Source: Glycocaulis sp.
Lineage (GTDB): Bacteria; Pseudomonadota; Alphaproteobacteria; Caulobacterales; Maricaulaceae
DNA: 64,000 nt
Direction of reading: 5' to 3'
Assembly: GCA_022565665.1 (NCBI GenBank)
Contig: JAIUMI010000002.1
Span: 1-64,000 of the forward strand
Part shown: one piece after another, positions 43,590 to 58,339 of the stretch
How the letters are laid out: every line of letters begins with the position of its first letter
Position numbering within the stretch: the first letter of the stretch is position 1
Notes under the pieces: model-generated
Seen by the model: the letters and a program-made list of their open reading frames with translations, nothing else
Database searches by the model: none
What the model was told of the DNA's origin: nothing
Translations under genes and position numbers: made by a program

Positions 43590-45515
43590 CTAGTCCAGTC
43601 CCAGCACGTCGCGCAGGAAGAGGGTTTCCGCCTCGCGCTGGAAGTCGCGGTTGGACTGGCGGGCAAAGCCGTGGCCCTCATCCATCGCGACCAGATACCA
43701 GGGATCGCCGCCCGCTTCGCGCACGGCCGCCAGGATCTGTTCAGCCTCCGACAGAGGCACGCGCGGATCATTGGCGCCCTGGATGATGAAGAGCGGCGCG
43801 GTGATGCGGTGGGCGTGATTGGCCGGCGAGATGCTCTCCAGGAATTCACGCACTTCCGGATCACGTTCATCGCCATATTCGGCGCGGCGCAGATCCTGCC
43901 GGTAGCCGGCCGTGTTCTCCAGGAAGGTCACGAAATTGGAGATGCCGACAATGTTGATGCCACCGGCCAGACGGTCGGAATAATGCACCAGCGAGGCCAG
44001 CACCATATAGCCGCCATAGGAGCCGCCATAGACCACGATCCGGTTCTCATCGAGATCGGGCTGGGTGGCCACCCAGTCGAGCAGGGCACCGATATCGCGT
44101 ACCGAATCCTCACGCAGGAACACATTGTCCAGATTGACATACTCGTTCCCATACCCGGCCGAGCCGCGCACATTGGGCACCAGCACGGCCGCGCCCAGCT
44201 CATGGATCCAGTACTGGAAGCCGGAGTTGAAACCGGGACGGGCCTGGGCTTCCGGCCCGCCATGGATGGAGATGATGACCGGGTGCGGGCCCTCGCCTTC
44301 AGGCCGGTGCACGAAGGCCGGCACCTGCAGGCCGTCAAAGCTCTCATAGCTGATCAGCTCCGGCGCGCGGAAGCGGCTTGTATCCAGCCCGCCGACTTCC
44401 GACTGTGTCCAGCGGACCAGCTCGCGCGTGGCCAGATCATAGGTCCAGGCATCGCCTGGCGAGTCGGCCGAGTTATGGGTAAAGCCGATCCGGGAGCCGT
44501 CCGGGCTGAAGGTGATGCCCCCCATGAGACCAACGGGAAGACCAGGCGATGGCAGGCGCTCGCCGGTCGCCGCATTGATGATGTAAAGCTCTGAAATGCC
44601 GCCTTCATTGGTGGTGTAGGCGATAGTGGAACCGTCCGGGGACAGGGCCATGGCCTGCACGTCCCAGTCATGGTCGGCGACAATGCGCTTGTCTCCGCCA
44701 TCCAGCGGAATCTCCATGATGCGGCGGAACTCGCTGCCCTCATCGGTGACGACGAAGATGGAATTGCCGTCGGCGGCAAAGCGGGCCGCGCCATAGGCAT
44801 TGGTCTCGTCGGGATTGATCTGGGAAAGCGTACCCTGCTCGATATCGAGCACGTAAAGCCGGGACTCATTGATCGAGAAATAACGCCCGATCAGCAGTTT
44901 CGAGCTATCGGGAGACCAGTCCACCGGGCTCATCGCGCCCTCACCCTGCAGGACTTCCTGCGCGGTCGTGGGATCAGCGGGATCGGCCATGTAGATGGTG
45001 TAGTCGGCATCGCCCCAGCCCGCCGCTGCCCAGGCGATCATCCGGCCATCGCGCGACCAGGAAAAACCCTGATTGCGTATCTGGTCGGTGGTGAACTGGA
45101 TCGAACGGGCCTGCGCCGGATCGAACAGGAAGCCTTGGAAGAACTCGTCCCCGCCGACATCGCGGGTGAACAGGAACTGGCCGGACCCGTCCGGGCGGAT
45201 GGTCGCGCCGCTGGTGCGTTCGTCATAGAAGGTGATCTGGCGGCGCGCGCCCATGGGCTGGGCGACATGGTGGATCTGGTTGGTCTCACCAAAACGGGTG
45301 GTGATGTAGATGCCGCCATCAGGCGCGAAATCGGAAAACCCGGCACTGCGTACATTCTGGTACTGGCGCAAGCGCTCTCGCACCTCGCCGGGAATCTCCG
45401 GAATGTTTTCCATCACCAGATTGCCCCGTGTGACGCGCTCCGGCGCACTCTGCGCCTGAACCGGCACTGACAGGGCCAGTGCGGCACACATGGCCGCCGG
45501 CAGGATCATCTTCAT
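43590..45515 (-). CDS. Secreted S9 family peptidase
   Basis: This 641-residue protein has a signal peptide (about 1-22, ending VQAQS), a WD40-like propeller (for example ALSPDGSTIAYTTNEGG, FAADGNSIFVVTD) and an alpha/beta hydrolase domain. The nucleophile is S499 in GGSYGG, and DEGHGFAR carries the catalytic His. GANDPRVPLSEAEQI has the Asp. It is a paralogue in type of the peptidase at 22044. It is separated from the M16 gene upstream by 50 bp, and both are on the minus strand. Confidence 0.93.
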   Translation of the reverse strand: MKMILPAAMCAALALSVPVQAQSAPERVTRGNLVMENIPEIPGEVRERLRQYQNVRSAGFSDFAPDGGIYITTRFGETNQIHHVAQPMGARRQITFYDERTSGATIRPDGSGQFLFTRDVGGDEFFQGFLFDPAQARSIQFTTDQIRNQGFSWSRDGRMIAWAAAGWGDADYTIYMADPADPTTAQEVLQGEGAMSPVDWSPDSSKLLIGRYFSINESRLYVLDIEQGTLSQINPDETNAYGAARFAADGNSIFVVTDEGSEFRRIMEIPLDGGDKRIVADHDWDVQAMALSPDGSTIAYTTNEGGISELYIINAATGERLPSPGLPVGLMGGITFSPDGSRIGFTHNSADSPGDAWTYDLATRELVRWTQSEVGGLDTSRFRAPELISYESFDGLQVPAFVHRPEGEGPHPVIISIHGGPEAQARPGFNSGFQYWIHELGAAVLVPNVRGSAGYGNEYVNLDNVFLREDSVRDIGALLDWVATQPDLDENRIVVYGGSYGGYMVLASLVHYSDRLAGGINIVGISNFVTFLENTAGYRQDLRRAEYGDERDPEVREFLESISPANHAHRITAPLFIIQGANDPRVPLSEAEQILAAVREAGGDPWYLVAMDEGHGFARQSNRDFQREAETLFLRDVLGLD

Positions 45516-45565
45516 CGCATACGCTCCCTTAATTTGTGCGGCTGGCTACAAGCAGCGCCCGCCCC

Positions 45566-48496
45566 TTATTCAACCCCATCGCCATCGCGCGGCAGGATGG
45601 ATACGCGGAAGGCCCGCTCGGGCACCAGAAACTCGGCAGCGAGCGCGGCCACTTCCTCGGACGTGACCTCGGTGAACTGCTCGCGCGCGGTGCGCACCCA
45701 GTCCAGCCGCTCCGGGTCGGCCTGGGAGCGGGCGATCTGCCCGGTCCAGTATCCGTTACTCTCAAGGTTTTGGCTGAAACGCTCAAGTATGGGCTGGCGG
45801 GCGCGCTGCATCTCGTCCTCGGTGATCTCACCGGAGGCCATGGCGGCGGCCAGCTCATCAGCGATGACATACATGCGCTCGATCTCCGAGCGGTCCACAT
45901 CAAGACCCACCCACAGATAGCCATAGTCCGGGAAGACGCTGGAGGACTGTCCGGACACGATCGGGGAATAGGTCGCGCCCTCCCGCTCGCGGAAGCGCTC
46001 GGTGGCCTTCAGGCTGTACACCTCGGACATCATGGTCAGCGCACGCGCCCGGCGCATGTCGAAGGAATCGGTGGTGCGCCAGTAGATATTGGCCATCCCG
46101 CTATCGGGCTGGCCGTTGAAACGCACTTCGGCCGCCCGCTCGCTGGCGGCCGGGAAACCGATCTGGCGGGCCGCTTCATACTCCGGCCAGCTTTCAGCGC
46201 GCTGGGGCAAGGCGCCGAACGTCCGGGCTGTCACGGCGACGGCTTCATCAAGCGAAATATCGCCAACAATGGTCACTTCGAGCGGGGCAGAGCTGAGTGC
46301 CTCCGCCACCATGGCGCGGGCGTGTTCCATGGTGAAGGCGGCGATCTCCTGAGCTTCAGGGAAGCCCCAGCGCGGGTCGCCATTGCGCAGCATCCGGCTG
46401 ACCCGGTTCACCGCCACCTGCACGGCCTGGGCGTTCTGACCCCGGCGCAGCTCCTCGGCGATGGAGCGGAACTGGTTGAGCCCGTCCTCACGCCAGCCCG
46501 GCGCTACCATGAACGCGGTCAGCACCTGCATCTGCAGCTCGAAATCTTCCGGCGTCGTCGCGTTGGAGAAGAAGAAGCTGTCTGCGCCAACCCCAAGCCC
46601 GTAACCGACCGAGCGGCCTGCAAACAGGCGCTGCAGCTCGTCACGGTCGTGCGCTTCAAGCCCGCCACCCCCGAACACGGCGCCGAGGATCGAGCCGGCG
46701 GCCGGTGTGGGCTGCGGGGTCAGATCGCCAGCACCGAAGTCAGCGCGTACGCGGATGATATTGTCTTCAAAATCGGTCTGCTTGACGTTCAGGCGCACCC
46801 CGTTGGCGAACACGACCTGATGGATGTCGAGATCCTCGACATGCGTGGTGGAAACCACCTCACCGGCCGGTCCGAAATCGGTGTACGCAAACTCGCTGGA
46901 CCCGGTTTCATCAAGCGGGTCAACATCCTGATTGCGCGATTCCTGCCACGCCGCGCGGACATCGGCCTCCCCGCCTTCCAGCGGCTCGTTCAGCGCCACG
47001 AAGACCTGAGCCGGCGCAGCGCCCCACATCTGGCGGAACGCGGCCTCCACGCTTTCCAGTGTCAGGGCGTCCTCATTGGCCTCCAGCCATTCTGCCGACC
47101 AGCTGGGGTGGTTGAAGACCTGCCTTGAAAGCCAGCTTTGCCACAGCGCATTGGACAGCCCGGTAGAGGGCCGGGTGCGTGCCGCGTTGACCGCGTTGCG
47201 CACCGAGGTGCGGGTATTGGCCAATTGCTCGTCCAGCTCGGCCTGGCTGAAACCATGCTCCAGCGCCCGGCGGATTTCCTGTTCGGCCACACCAAGGCCC
47301 TCACGCCAGCGCTCCGGCGAGGATACGGCGAACAGGCCGGCTCGATGGGCGAGATCAAAGTCGCCCGAATAGGACAGGTTGGCCTGCACCAGCGGCGACA
47401 GGCCGGAATTGATCTGCGCCTGCAGACGGCGCTGCACGATGGCATTAGCCAGCTGGCGGCGCGTGGCCAGCAGCCGGTTTTCGCTGGTATCAGCGCGCGG
47501 ACCACCCGGCACCATCACATCGATATTGATGAGGGTGAAGACTTCCGGGTCATGGAAGAAGCCGAACCGCTCTTCACCCACCGGATTGACCACACCGATA
47601 CCGGGATGACCGGGGGCATCATCGCGCGCCTGCCAGCTGGCAAAGCCTTCCACATGGGAGACTTCAAGGCCGGGAATCTCGATATCGAACCCGTCGCGGA
47701 TCATCGCCTCGATCTCGTCAGGATCGACATCCCCGACCACGACCAGCAAGGCGCGCTGCGGCACGTAGAAATCCTCATAATACTCGATGAAGGCTTCACG
47801 CGGCGCATTCGCTATCACATCCAGCGTGCCGATCGGGCTCCGCTCGGAGATGATGGTGTCGGGATAAAGGAAGGCCTGATAGGCTGTCAGGAAGCGCTGG
47901 ATCGGCGTATCGCGGAAGCGCGCTTCGCCACGAATGACCCCGCGCTCATTGTCCAGCGCGCTTTCGTTGAAGAGCATTTCCGAGGCGGTCTCGCGCATCA
48001 GGAAGAGGCCGGTCCTGATCACCTGCAGATCAACCGAGGGCAGGTCGAGCTGGTAGCCGACCACCTCCTGCCCGGTGAATGCGTTGGTGTCCGGGCCGAA
48101 GGCGAGGCCATAGCGCTCCAGCAGGGGTATCATCTCGCCTTCCGGCACGTTGGTTGTGCCGTTGAACGCCATGTGCTCGATGAAATGGGCCAGGCCGCGC
48201 TGATGCTCCGCCTCGGCCAGCGAGCCAACATTGAAGACAAGGCGCAGGGCCGCCGTGCCCGAAGGGGTCGCGTTCGGCATGATCGCGTAGCGCATCCCGT
48301 TATCGAACTGCCCGAAGCGCACCCGCGGATCAGCAGGAATATCGCTGTCAACATGGGCAAATTCGGTCTGTATGCCGTCGCCGTTGAGCCCGGTGACATC
48401 GGTTTCACCCGCGTCCGGACGTTCATCAGCACAGGCCTGCAGGGCCAGTGCGAGCAGGCCGGCCAGCGCAATGCGGCCGCATACGGATTTCAGCAT
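45566..48496 (-). CDS. M16 family zinc peptidase, lipoprotein
   Basis: This 976-residue protein has a lipobox L-Q-A-C22, so it is anchored in the periplasm or outer membrane. The active site is the inverted zinc motif H104-F-I-E107-H108, and the third ligand is expected near NERGVIRGEAR. The sequence has the two-domain length of pitrilysin-like M16B peptidases; a second M16 domain follows at about 560 onward. It probably degrades peptides. GGGGGAT precedes the ATG. Confidence 0.93.
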   Translation of the reverse strand: MLKSVCGRIALAGLLALALQACADERPDAGETDVTGLNGDGIQTEFAHVDSDIPADPRVRFGQFDNGMRYAIMPNATPSGTAALRLVFNVGSLAEAEHQRGLAHFIEHMAFNGTTNVPEGEMIPLLERYGLAFGPDTNAFTGQEVVGYQLDLPSVDLQVIRTGLFLMRETASEMLFNESALDNERGVIRGEARFRDTPIQRFLTAYQAFLYPDTIISERSPIGTLDVIANAPREAFIEYYEDFYVPQRALLVVVGDVDPDEIEAMIRDGFDIEIPGLEVSHVEGFASWQARDDAPGHPGIGVVNPVGEERFGFFHDPEVFTLINIDVMVPGGPRADTSENRLLATRRQLANAIVQRRLQAQINSGLSPLVQANLSYSGDFDLAHRAGLFAVSSPERWREGLGVAEQEIRRALEHGFSQAELDEQLANTRTSVRNAVNAARTRPSTGLSNALWQSWLSRQVFNHPSWSAEWLEANEDALTLESVEAAFRQMWGAAPAQVFVALNEPLEGGEADVRAAWQESRNQDVDPLDETGSSEFAYTDFGPAGEVVSTTHVEDLDIHQVVFANGVRLNVKQTDFEDNIIRVRADFGAGDLTPQPTPAAGSILGAVFGGGGLEAHDRDELQRLFAGRSVGYGLGVGADSFFFSNATTPEDFELQMQVLTAFMVAPGWREDGLNQFRSIAEELRRGQNAQAVQVAVNRVSRMLRNGDPRWGFPEAQEIAAFTMEHARAMVAEALSSAPLEVTIVGDISLDEAVAVTARTFGALPQRAESWPEYEAARQIGFPAASERAAEVRFNGQPDSGMANIYWRTTDSFDMRRARALTMMSEVYSLKATERFREREGATYSPIVSGQSSSVFPDYGYLWVGLDVDRSEIERMYVIADELAAAMASGEITEDEMQRARQPILERFSQNLESNGYWTGQIARSQADPERLDWVRTAREQFTEVTSEEVAALAAEFLVPERAFRVSILPRDGDGVE

Positions 48497-48612
48497 GGAT
48501 ACATCCCCCGGTTATTGATCAGGCCGTTCACCATTTGGGCGAAACTAAGGCACACAGTCCCAGCATCAACTGAAAATGCAGTCATGAAACTGCAGCAACG
48601 GGGCTGGCGGCC

Positions 48613-50457
48613 CTATTCAGCGGCGAGGGCTTCCACCGGATCGTGCTCCGCGACCCAGTGCCCCGGCTCCACTTCCACCAATTGCGGGCGGTACTGCTCC
48701 GCATCGCGGTCATCAACGAGCCGCGATTTGAGGAAACGCAGCTGGGCGCGGCTGTCGAGCGGGCTGGGCAGGTCTCCGTCCAGCTTGATCCGCTCGCGCT
48801 GCCGCTCGATCTGCGGGTCGGGGATCGGCACGGCCGAGATCAGGGCCTTGGTGTAGGGATGACGCGCATCCTCGTAGATCGCATCGCGGGTCGCGAATTC
48901 GACGATCCGTCCAAGATAGAGCACCATCACGCGGTGGGATACTTCGCGCACGACCGAAAGATCGTGTGAAATGAACAGCATGGACAGGCCGAGATCCTTC
49001 TGCAGGCCTGCCAGCAGATCGATGATCTGGGCCTGGATCGACACGTCGAGCGCCGAAACCGCCTCATCACAGATGACCAGCTTGGGGCCGAGGATCATGG
49101 CGCGGGCAATGCCCACGCGCTGGTTCTGCCCGCCCGACAGCTCGTGCGGGTAGCGGTTTATCATGTCGGGGTTAAGCCCGACCCGCTCCATCATGTAGCG
49201 CACCTCGGTTTCGCGCGCCTTGGTCTTCATGCCCGGCCTGAAGGTCAGCAGCGGCTCGGCGATGGAGGCTCCGATCGTCATGCGCGGATTGAGCGAGGCC
49301 AGCGGGTCCTGGAACACGATCTGCAAATCCTTGCGCGCCTGACGCATGTCGCGGGCATTTTTCTCCAGCAGGTTGGAGCCGATCCAGCTTATCGTGCCCG
49401 CCGTCGCCGGAACGAGGCGCAGCACGGCGCGTGCCAGGGTGGATTTGCCACAGCCGGACTCGCCGACCACGCCTATCGTCTCGCTGGGAAACAGTTCGAA
49501 GCTGATACCGTCCACCGCCTTCAGAGGCCGCTTCTTCGGCATCAGGCCGGTGCCAGCATTGACCGGAAACCAGACCCTCACATCATCAACGCTCAGCAGC
49601 GGCTTCTCGCCGGCAATCGCCTGACGGGTCTGAGTGATGGGCCCGGTAATGCGGTCAGGCTTGTCGAGGCGCGGCATGGCATCGAGCAGCATGCGCGTAT
49701 AGGGGTGGGCGGGCCTGGCAAAGACCTGATCGGCCCGGCCGGTCTCCACATAGGCCCCGTTCTGCATGACCTGCACCCGGTCGGCCATGCGTGCGACGAC
49801 GCCCATATCGTGGGTGATGAGCGCAATGGCAGCCCCGGTCTCGGCTTTGAGCTCATCCATGATGTCGAGCACCTGGGCCTGTACGGTCACGTCCAGCGCC
49901 GTGGTCGGCTCGTCGGCGATGAGCAGGTCCGGCTCGCACAGCATGGACATGGCGATCATGACGCGTTGGCGCATGCCGCCCGAAAGCTCATGCGGGAACT
50001 GGCGCAGCCGGCTTTTCGCTTCGGGAATGCGCACCCGCTCCAGCCATTCAAGGCAGCGCTGCGTGGCAGCCTCGCCCTTAAGCTTCAGGTGGGCAGCCAG
50101 CACTTCGCGCATCTGGTCGCCGACGCGCATATGCGGGGTCAGCGAGGTGAGCGGGTCCTGGAAAATCATCGTCATGGACTTGCCGCGCACCGTGTTCAGG
50201 CGCCTGGGCGGCAGGCCAAGTATGTCCTTGCCGCGATAGCGGATCGAGCCGGTGGCCTTGCCATTGGAGGCCAGAAGGCCCATCGCCGCCAGGAAGGTCT
50301 GGCTCTTGCCGGAACCGGACTCGCCCACCACGGCCAGGCACTCGCCCGCTGCGATCTCAAGGTCAATGCCACGCACGGCATGCACCTCACCATCGGGCGT
50401 ATCGAAGCGGACGTCTAGGCCGCGAACTTCCAGAATCGGCGCTGATGCGTCGGTCAA
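48613..50457 (-). CDS. Peptide ABC transporter ATPase with two nucleotide-binding domains (YejF/DppD-DppF-type)
   Basis: This protein of about 614 residues has two complete ABC ATPase halves. Walker A sites are G45-E-S-G-S-G-K-S and, in the second half, GESGCGKST; signatures are [15 protein letters not shown] and [15 protein letters not shown]. OppC-type tails ([12 protein letters not shown] and [16 protein letters not shown]) follow each half, as in oligopeptide/dipeptide uptake. The start is likely TTG 50457 with GAGGA upstream; a longer open frame runs under the divergent histidine-kinase gene. Permease and binding-protein genes are absent. Confidence 0.9.
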   Translation of the reverse strand: MTDASAPILEVRGLDVRFDTPDGEVHAVRGIDLEIAAGECLAVVGESGSGKSQTFLAAMGLLASNGKATGSIRYRGKDILGLPPRRLNTVRGKSMTMIFQDPLTSLTPHMRVGDQMREVLAAHLKLKGEAATQRCLEWLERVRIPEAKSRLRQFPHELSGGMRQRVMIAMSMLCEPDLLIADEPTTALDVTVQAQVLDIMDELKAETGAAIALITHDMGVVARMADRVQVMQNGAYVETGRADQVFARPAHPYTRMLLDAMPRLDKPDRITGPITQTRQAIAGEKPLLSVDDVRVWFPVNAGTGLMPKKRPLKAVDGISFELFPSETIGVVGESGCGKSTLARAVLRLVPATAGTISWIGSNLLEKNARDMRQARKDLQIVFQDPLASLNPRMTIGASIAEPLLTFRPGMKTKARETEVRYMMERVGLNPDMINRYPHELSGGQNQRVGIARAMILGPKLVICDEAVSALDVSIQAQIIDLLAGLQKDLGLSMLFISHDLSVVREVSHRVMVLYLGRIVEFATRDAIYEDARHPYTKALISAVPIPDPQIERQRERIKLDGDLPSPLDSRAQLRFLKSRLVDDRDAEQYRPQLVEVEPGHWVAEHDPVEALAAE

Positions 50458-50592
50458 CTTGTCCTCATCAGGTCTGGCAGGGCCGCAGTGAACGGATAAC
50501 CGGGACGATAGCGGTTGGTTCACACAGCTTCCATTACTATGCGCACAAGAGGTGATTCGCCTCGCATCCGGAACGTCCTGCCACGGACCCTC

Positions 50593-54357
<3,765 letters not shown>

Positions 54358-54370
54358 CAAGGCTGGCTGA

Positions 54371-57300
54371 TTACTGGCCTGGCGTGGTGGGCGGTGCCGG
54401 CGCCACCAGCGGCACGGGCGGTCCGGCATCCTCAAGACTTTCCAGCATTTCCGCGATCGCGCGTTCAAGCTGGCTGTCCCGGCCCTGATTGGTCAGCACC
54501 GGATCGAGATGGACCTCGATATCGGGCGCCACGCCTTCATTCTCGATCGTCCATTCGCCTTCAGGCGTGTAGAAGCGGAAATAGGGCACGGACATGAAGC
54601 CGCCATCGATCAGCGGCGGGTTGGTGGAAATACCGATCAGCCCGCCCCAGGTACGCGTGCCGATCAGCGGACCGATACCGCGCGCGCGGAAGGAATAGGG
54701 CAGGAAGTCACCGCCCGAGCCCGCGTCCTGGTCAATCAGCATGGTCTTGGGCCCGTAATGGGCACCGGCAGGCGTATTGAAGGGCAGGCCGGCAAAGTCC
54801 AGCCATCCGGCAAGATGGAAGGGGCTCAATATGTCGGTGATGTAATTGGCCGCCTGACCGCCGCCATTGGACCGCTCGTCGATGATCAGCGCATCGCGGT
54901 CGAACTGGGCATAATACATCCGGTTGAAGAAGGTATAGCCCGCAGCAGCCGTATTGGGCAGGTAGATATATCCCACGCGCCCGTCCGTGGCGTCTTCCAC
55001 CGCCCGGCGGTTGGCCTCCACCCAGCCCCACAGGCGCAGCTGGTTTTCAGTTCCGATGGGGCGCACGATGATCTCGCGTGCACCGACCATGCGCGGGGCG
55101 GAATTGACCAGCAGGGTCACCTGCTCGCCGGACGTGCCTTCAAGGGCAGCAAAGATATTGTCCCGGTCGGTCAACGGCCGGCCATTGATGGCAAGGATGT
55201 AGTCGCCCTCCTCCACGCCAAGCCCGGGCGCGGCCAGCGGCCCCTCCAGGAAGGGATTCCAGCTTTCCCCCGTGTAGATGCGGGTGATGCGGTAACGCCC
55301 TGCCGCAATCTCGAAATCGGCGCCGAGAAAGCCGGGACGGAAGGTGCTGGACGGGCGGTGGATGTCACCGCCGCCAATCCGGTTGTGGCCCGCCTGCAGC
55401 TCGCCGATCATCTCGGCGATCAGGGCGTTCAGGTCCTCGCGCCGGGCGACATGCTCCAGGAGCGGCTCATAGCGCTCACGCACGCCCTGCCAGTCCAGCC
55501 CCTGCAGGTTGGGATCGTAGAAATACTGCGCCTGCATGCGCCAGGCTTCATCGAAGATATGTGCCCACTCGGTGCGCGGATCGACCCGCAGGCGCAGGCC
55601 CGATAACGAGAGGTTGGAGGTACGCAGCGTGTTGGCGCGCGCCGGAGCCGTGGTCCAGCCGCGCGGCAGGTTGAGCAGGAAGGTGCGCCCGTCATGGGAG
55701 ATGCTCGCCGAGCTTACGCCCTCAAGAGCCGTGGACGCCTCGCGGTCGGAAAAGCTGAAGCGGCGCAGCCTGTGCTGCTCCGCCCAATTGGTGCCCGGAG
55801 GCTCATTGCTGGCGCCCGGTTGGGGCCGCTCAATGAAGTAGAGATCGCCATTATGGGCGACCATCAGGCTGTCATAGGCGCGTTCAGCCAGCGGCAGGGC
55901 GACAATGCGCCGGTCCAGCCCGTCAAAATCGATACGCACCGGGCTCACATCCCGGCCCCGCCGGGTTGCAGGGCGCTCATCACCCGTGGCATCGGCCTCG
56001 CCATTGGTCTGGCCATTATTGCCATTCCCGTTGCCGTTTTGCCCGGCCTCGTCACCGGTACCCGGCAGCAGCGGCGAGCGGCCATCGCTGGCCAGTACGG
56101 CGGCATAGATGCCAAAGCGGGCGGGCCGCTCCTGCGTCGACATGTTCAGGCCCACCTGACGCGGGCCGGTATTGGTCGAGGCGGTGAAGTAGAGATACTT
56201 CCCGTCACGCGAGAAGACGACCGATCCGGCATCGGCCATGCCATCGGTGATGGTGCGGTTCTCTCCGCTCTCCATGTCGAAAATGACAATGTCCTGCAAA
56301 TAGTTGCGCTGCTGCAGCGTCCAGGCAAGCCAGCGGCTGTCCGGACTGAAGGCAAGCGAGATGCCGGTGCGGCGCGTCTGCGTGCCGACGAGCCGGCTTT
56401 CCCCGCTCTCCACATTGATCACGTAGAGATTGAGGTGATTGTCGGTATAGGCGATGTACTGCCCGTCAGGCGACCAGACCCGCAGCGAGTAGAACGCACC
56501 CTCATCGCCGCCCAGCTCGCGCTCGCGCGGCACTGAAAAACCTCTCTGGTCGACAATACGCAGATGATGGCGGCCGCCCGCATCGGAGATAAAGGCGATT
56601 TCATCGCCCTGCGGGGACCAGATCGCGGTGTATTCGCGCTCCGCCGGCGTGTTGGAGATATTGCGCGTCGAGCCCTCATCGACCGGAACGGTGAACACCT
56701 CGCCGCGTGCGGTGAACACCACGCGGACACCCGTGGGCGAGATGGACGCGGACTGGATGGTGCGCGAACCTTCCACCCAGCGCTCGGCGAGCTGAGGCAG
56801 GTCGGCGCGCAGCGACAGGACGATCTCCTCCACCGCGCCGGACGCGATATCAAGCGCCTTGATGCGCCCGCCTGCGGCAAACACGATCGTGTCGCCATAG
56901 CCGCGTGCGCGCACAATGTCCCACGGCGCTTCGGAGTGGATCAGCTCAGGATCGCCCGTCCCGCCCGCCGAACGGTAGAGCGCCAGCGAGACATCATCCC
57001 GGTCGGAAAGGAAATAGAGATCATCTCCCACCCAGATCGGGTTGATGTCATTGACCCGCTCGCCGGGAATGGTGGTGACGGTTTCACCAGCCATGTCCAG
57101 CACATTGATGGAGGGCGTGGTGCCGCCCCGGTGCTGGCGCCAGCCCGCCGTGCCGCCATAGAGCGCGTTATAGGCAGGGCCAAAGCTGATATAGGCAAGC
57201 CGGTTGCCGTCCGCGTGCAGATCGCCGGCAAAGAAGCGCGCCTCCATCTCCTTGCGCGGATAGCCCTCGCCCGGCGCGATGCTCCACAGCTGGGCGGAGC

Positions 57301-57715
57301 GGCCATGATTGACCTCGCGGCCCGACGAGAAGAGCACCCGCCCGTCCGGGGTCCAGCCCTGCACCCGGTCGCCACCGGGATGCCAGGTCAGGCGCTGTGG
57401 CTGTCCGCCCGCGGCGGGGATCACATACACGTCGTCATTGCCGTCATAAGCCGCGCTGAACGCTATCCAGCGCCCGTCAGGGGAAAAGCGCGGGCTGTGT
57501 TCATCGGCCGGATCAGTGGTCAGGCGGCGCGGATCGGAACCATCGCGCCCGGCAATCCAGATATTCCCGCCATAGGTGAAGGCCAGCCGGTCACCATTGA
57601 GGTCCGGATCGCCCACCATCAGGGTCTGACCGCTGGTCTGACGGGCCTCTGCGGAAAAGCCGATAATCAGCGCGAGGCCGGCCGCACACGCGGCTGCCAC
57701 AAGGCGATGGAACAT
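54371..57715 (-). CDS. Tricorn-type secreted S41 protease
   Basis: This 1114-residue protein has a signal peptide (about 1-24), a long N-terminal beta-propeller with repeated SPDG/TPDG motifs, a PDZ domain (GLGVEEGDYILAINGRPLTD, about 830-900) and a C-terminal S41 protease domain. The serine nucleophile is S1000 in DQDAGS-GGD. A Gly/Asn-rich insert (GQNGNGNGNNGQTNGE) precedes the second half. Such proteins process oligopeptides to smaller peptides. It lies 92 bp after the methyltransferase gene, in the direction of valS. Confidence 0.93.
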   Translation of the reverse strand: MFHRLVAAACAAGLALIIGFSAEARQTSGQTLMVGDPDLNGDRLAFTYGGNIWIAGRDGSDPRRLTTDPADEHSPRFSPDGRWIAFSAAYDGNDDVYVIPAAGGQPQRLTWHPGGDRVQGWTPDGRVLFSSGREVNHGRSAQLWSIAPGEGYPRKEMEARFFAGDLHADGNRLAYISFGPAYNALYGGTAGWRQHRGGTTPSINVLDMAGETVTTIPGERVNDINPIWVGDDLYFLSDRDDVSLALYRSAGGTGDPELIHSEAPWDIVRARGYGDTIVFAAGGRIKALDIASGAVEEIVLSLRADLPQLAERWVEGSRTIQSASISPTGVRVVFTARGEVFTVPVDEGSTRNISNTPAEREYTAIWSPQGDEIAFISDAGGRHHLRIVDQRGFSVPRERELGGDEGAFYSLRVWSPDGQYIAYTDNHLNLYVINVESGESRLVGTQTRRTGISLAFSPDSRWLAWTLQQRNYLQDIVIFDMESGENRTITDGMADAGSVVFSRDGKYLYFTASTNTGPRQVGLNMSTQERPARFGIYAAVLASDGRSPLLPGTGDEAGQNGNGNGNNGQTNGEADATGDERPATRRGRDVSPVRIDFDGLDRRIVALPLAERAYDSLMVAHNGDLYFIERPQPGASNEPPGTNWAEQHRLRRFSFSDREASTALEGVSSASISHDGRTFLLNLPRGWTTAPARANTLRTSNLSLSGLRLRVDPRTEWAHIFDEAWRMQAQYFYDPNLQGLDWQGVRERYEPLLEHVARREDLNALIAEMIGELQAGHNRIGGGDIHRPSSTFRPGFLGADFEIAAGRYRITRIYTGESWNPFLEGPLAAPGLGVEEGDYILAINGRPLTDRDNIFAALEGTSGEQVTLLVNSAPRMVGAREIIVRPIGTENQLRLWGWVEANRRAVEDATDGRVGYIYLPNTAAAGYTFFNRMYYAQFDRDALIIDERSNGGGQAANYITDILSPFHLAGWLDFAGLPFNTPAGAHYGPKTMLIDQDAGSGGDFLPYSFRARGIGPLIGTRTWGGLIGISTNPPLIDGGFMSVPYFRFYTPEGEWTIENEGVAPDIEVHLDPVLTNQGRDSQLERAIAEMLESLEDAGPPVPLVAPAPPTTPGQ

Positions 57716-57807
57716 GACCGATAATCCCCTGACACAACATTAGGTGGGCCAGAGGATGGAACGCGGGGACCAGCCCGGCAAGTTACAACGGCACCTTGCC
57801 GGCCCGA

Positions 57808-58332
57808 TCAGGCACCCGCCGGGCGGGCTGCCATGTGCAGGCCGCTGCCCCACGGCGCGTTTTCGGCAGTGACTATCTCGGACACAAAACCGTGAGAAGA
57901 CACCCCCGCTTCCAGCCGCCGGACAAGTTCAGGCAGTTTGCGTGCATCGGGTGGATCGAAGAAAAGCTCCAGCGTGCCGCCGGGACGCAGAAGATCTGCA
58001 GTGGCCTTGAGAACCGGCGCAGGGTCGAGCCAGAACGCATTCACGCGCGCCGCAATCAAACGATCGAAACGCTCATCACCCAGCGGAGGCGCTTCCAGCC
58101 GGCCTTCCACCAGCCTTATCCTGCCGCCGGCCAGAAGATTAGCGTTCCGCTTGGCTGAGGCCGCGATCATTTTCGCCGACCGGTCGAGCCCGGTGATATG
58201 GCCCTTGTCCAGCCGCGCAGCGACAAGACCGAGCAGTATTCCATGGCCGCAGCCGACCTCCAGAAGCACTTCGCCGGGCGCAGGGTCCAGCCGTTCCAGC
58301 GCCCAGAAATGACGGTCCTGCGTCGACGCCAT
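57808..58332 (-). CDS. Class I SAM-dependent methyltransferase
   Basis: This 174-residue protein has the SAM-binding motif I, VLLEVGCGHGILLGLVA, an acidic motif after beta-2 (ITGLDRS) and the post-motif block IRLVEGRLEAPPL. The substrate is not recognisable. ATG 58332 is seven bases after the valS stop and begins the fold, so the gene is likely part of the valS operon. A longer frame reaching 58452 lies inside valS. Confidence 0.85.
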   Translation of the reverse strand: MASTQDRHFWALERLDPAPGEVLLEVGCGHGILLGLVAARLDKGHITGLDRSAKMIAASAKRNANLLAGGRIRLVEGRLEAPPLGDERFDRLIAARVNAFWLDPAPVLKATADLLRPGGTLELFFDPPDARKLPELVRRLEAGVSSHGFVSEIVTAENAPWGSGLHMAARPAGA

Positions 58333-58339
58333 CAGACGG

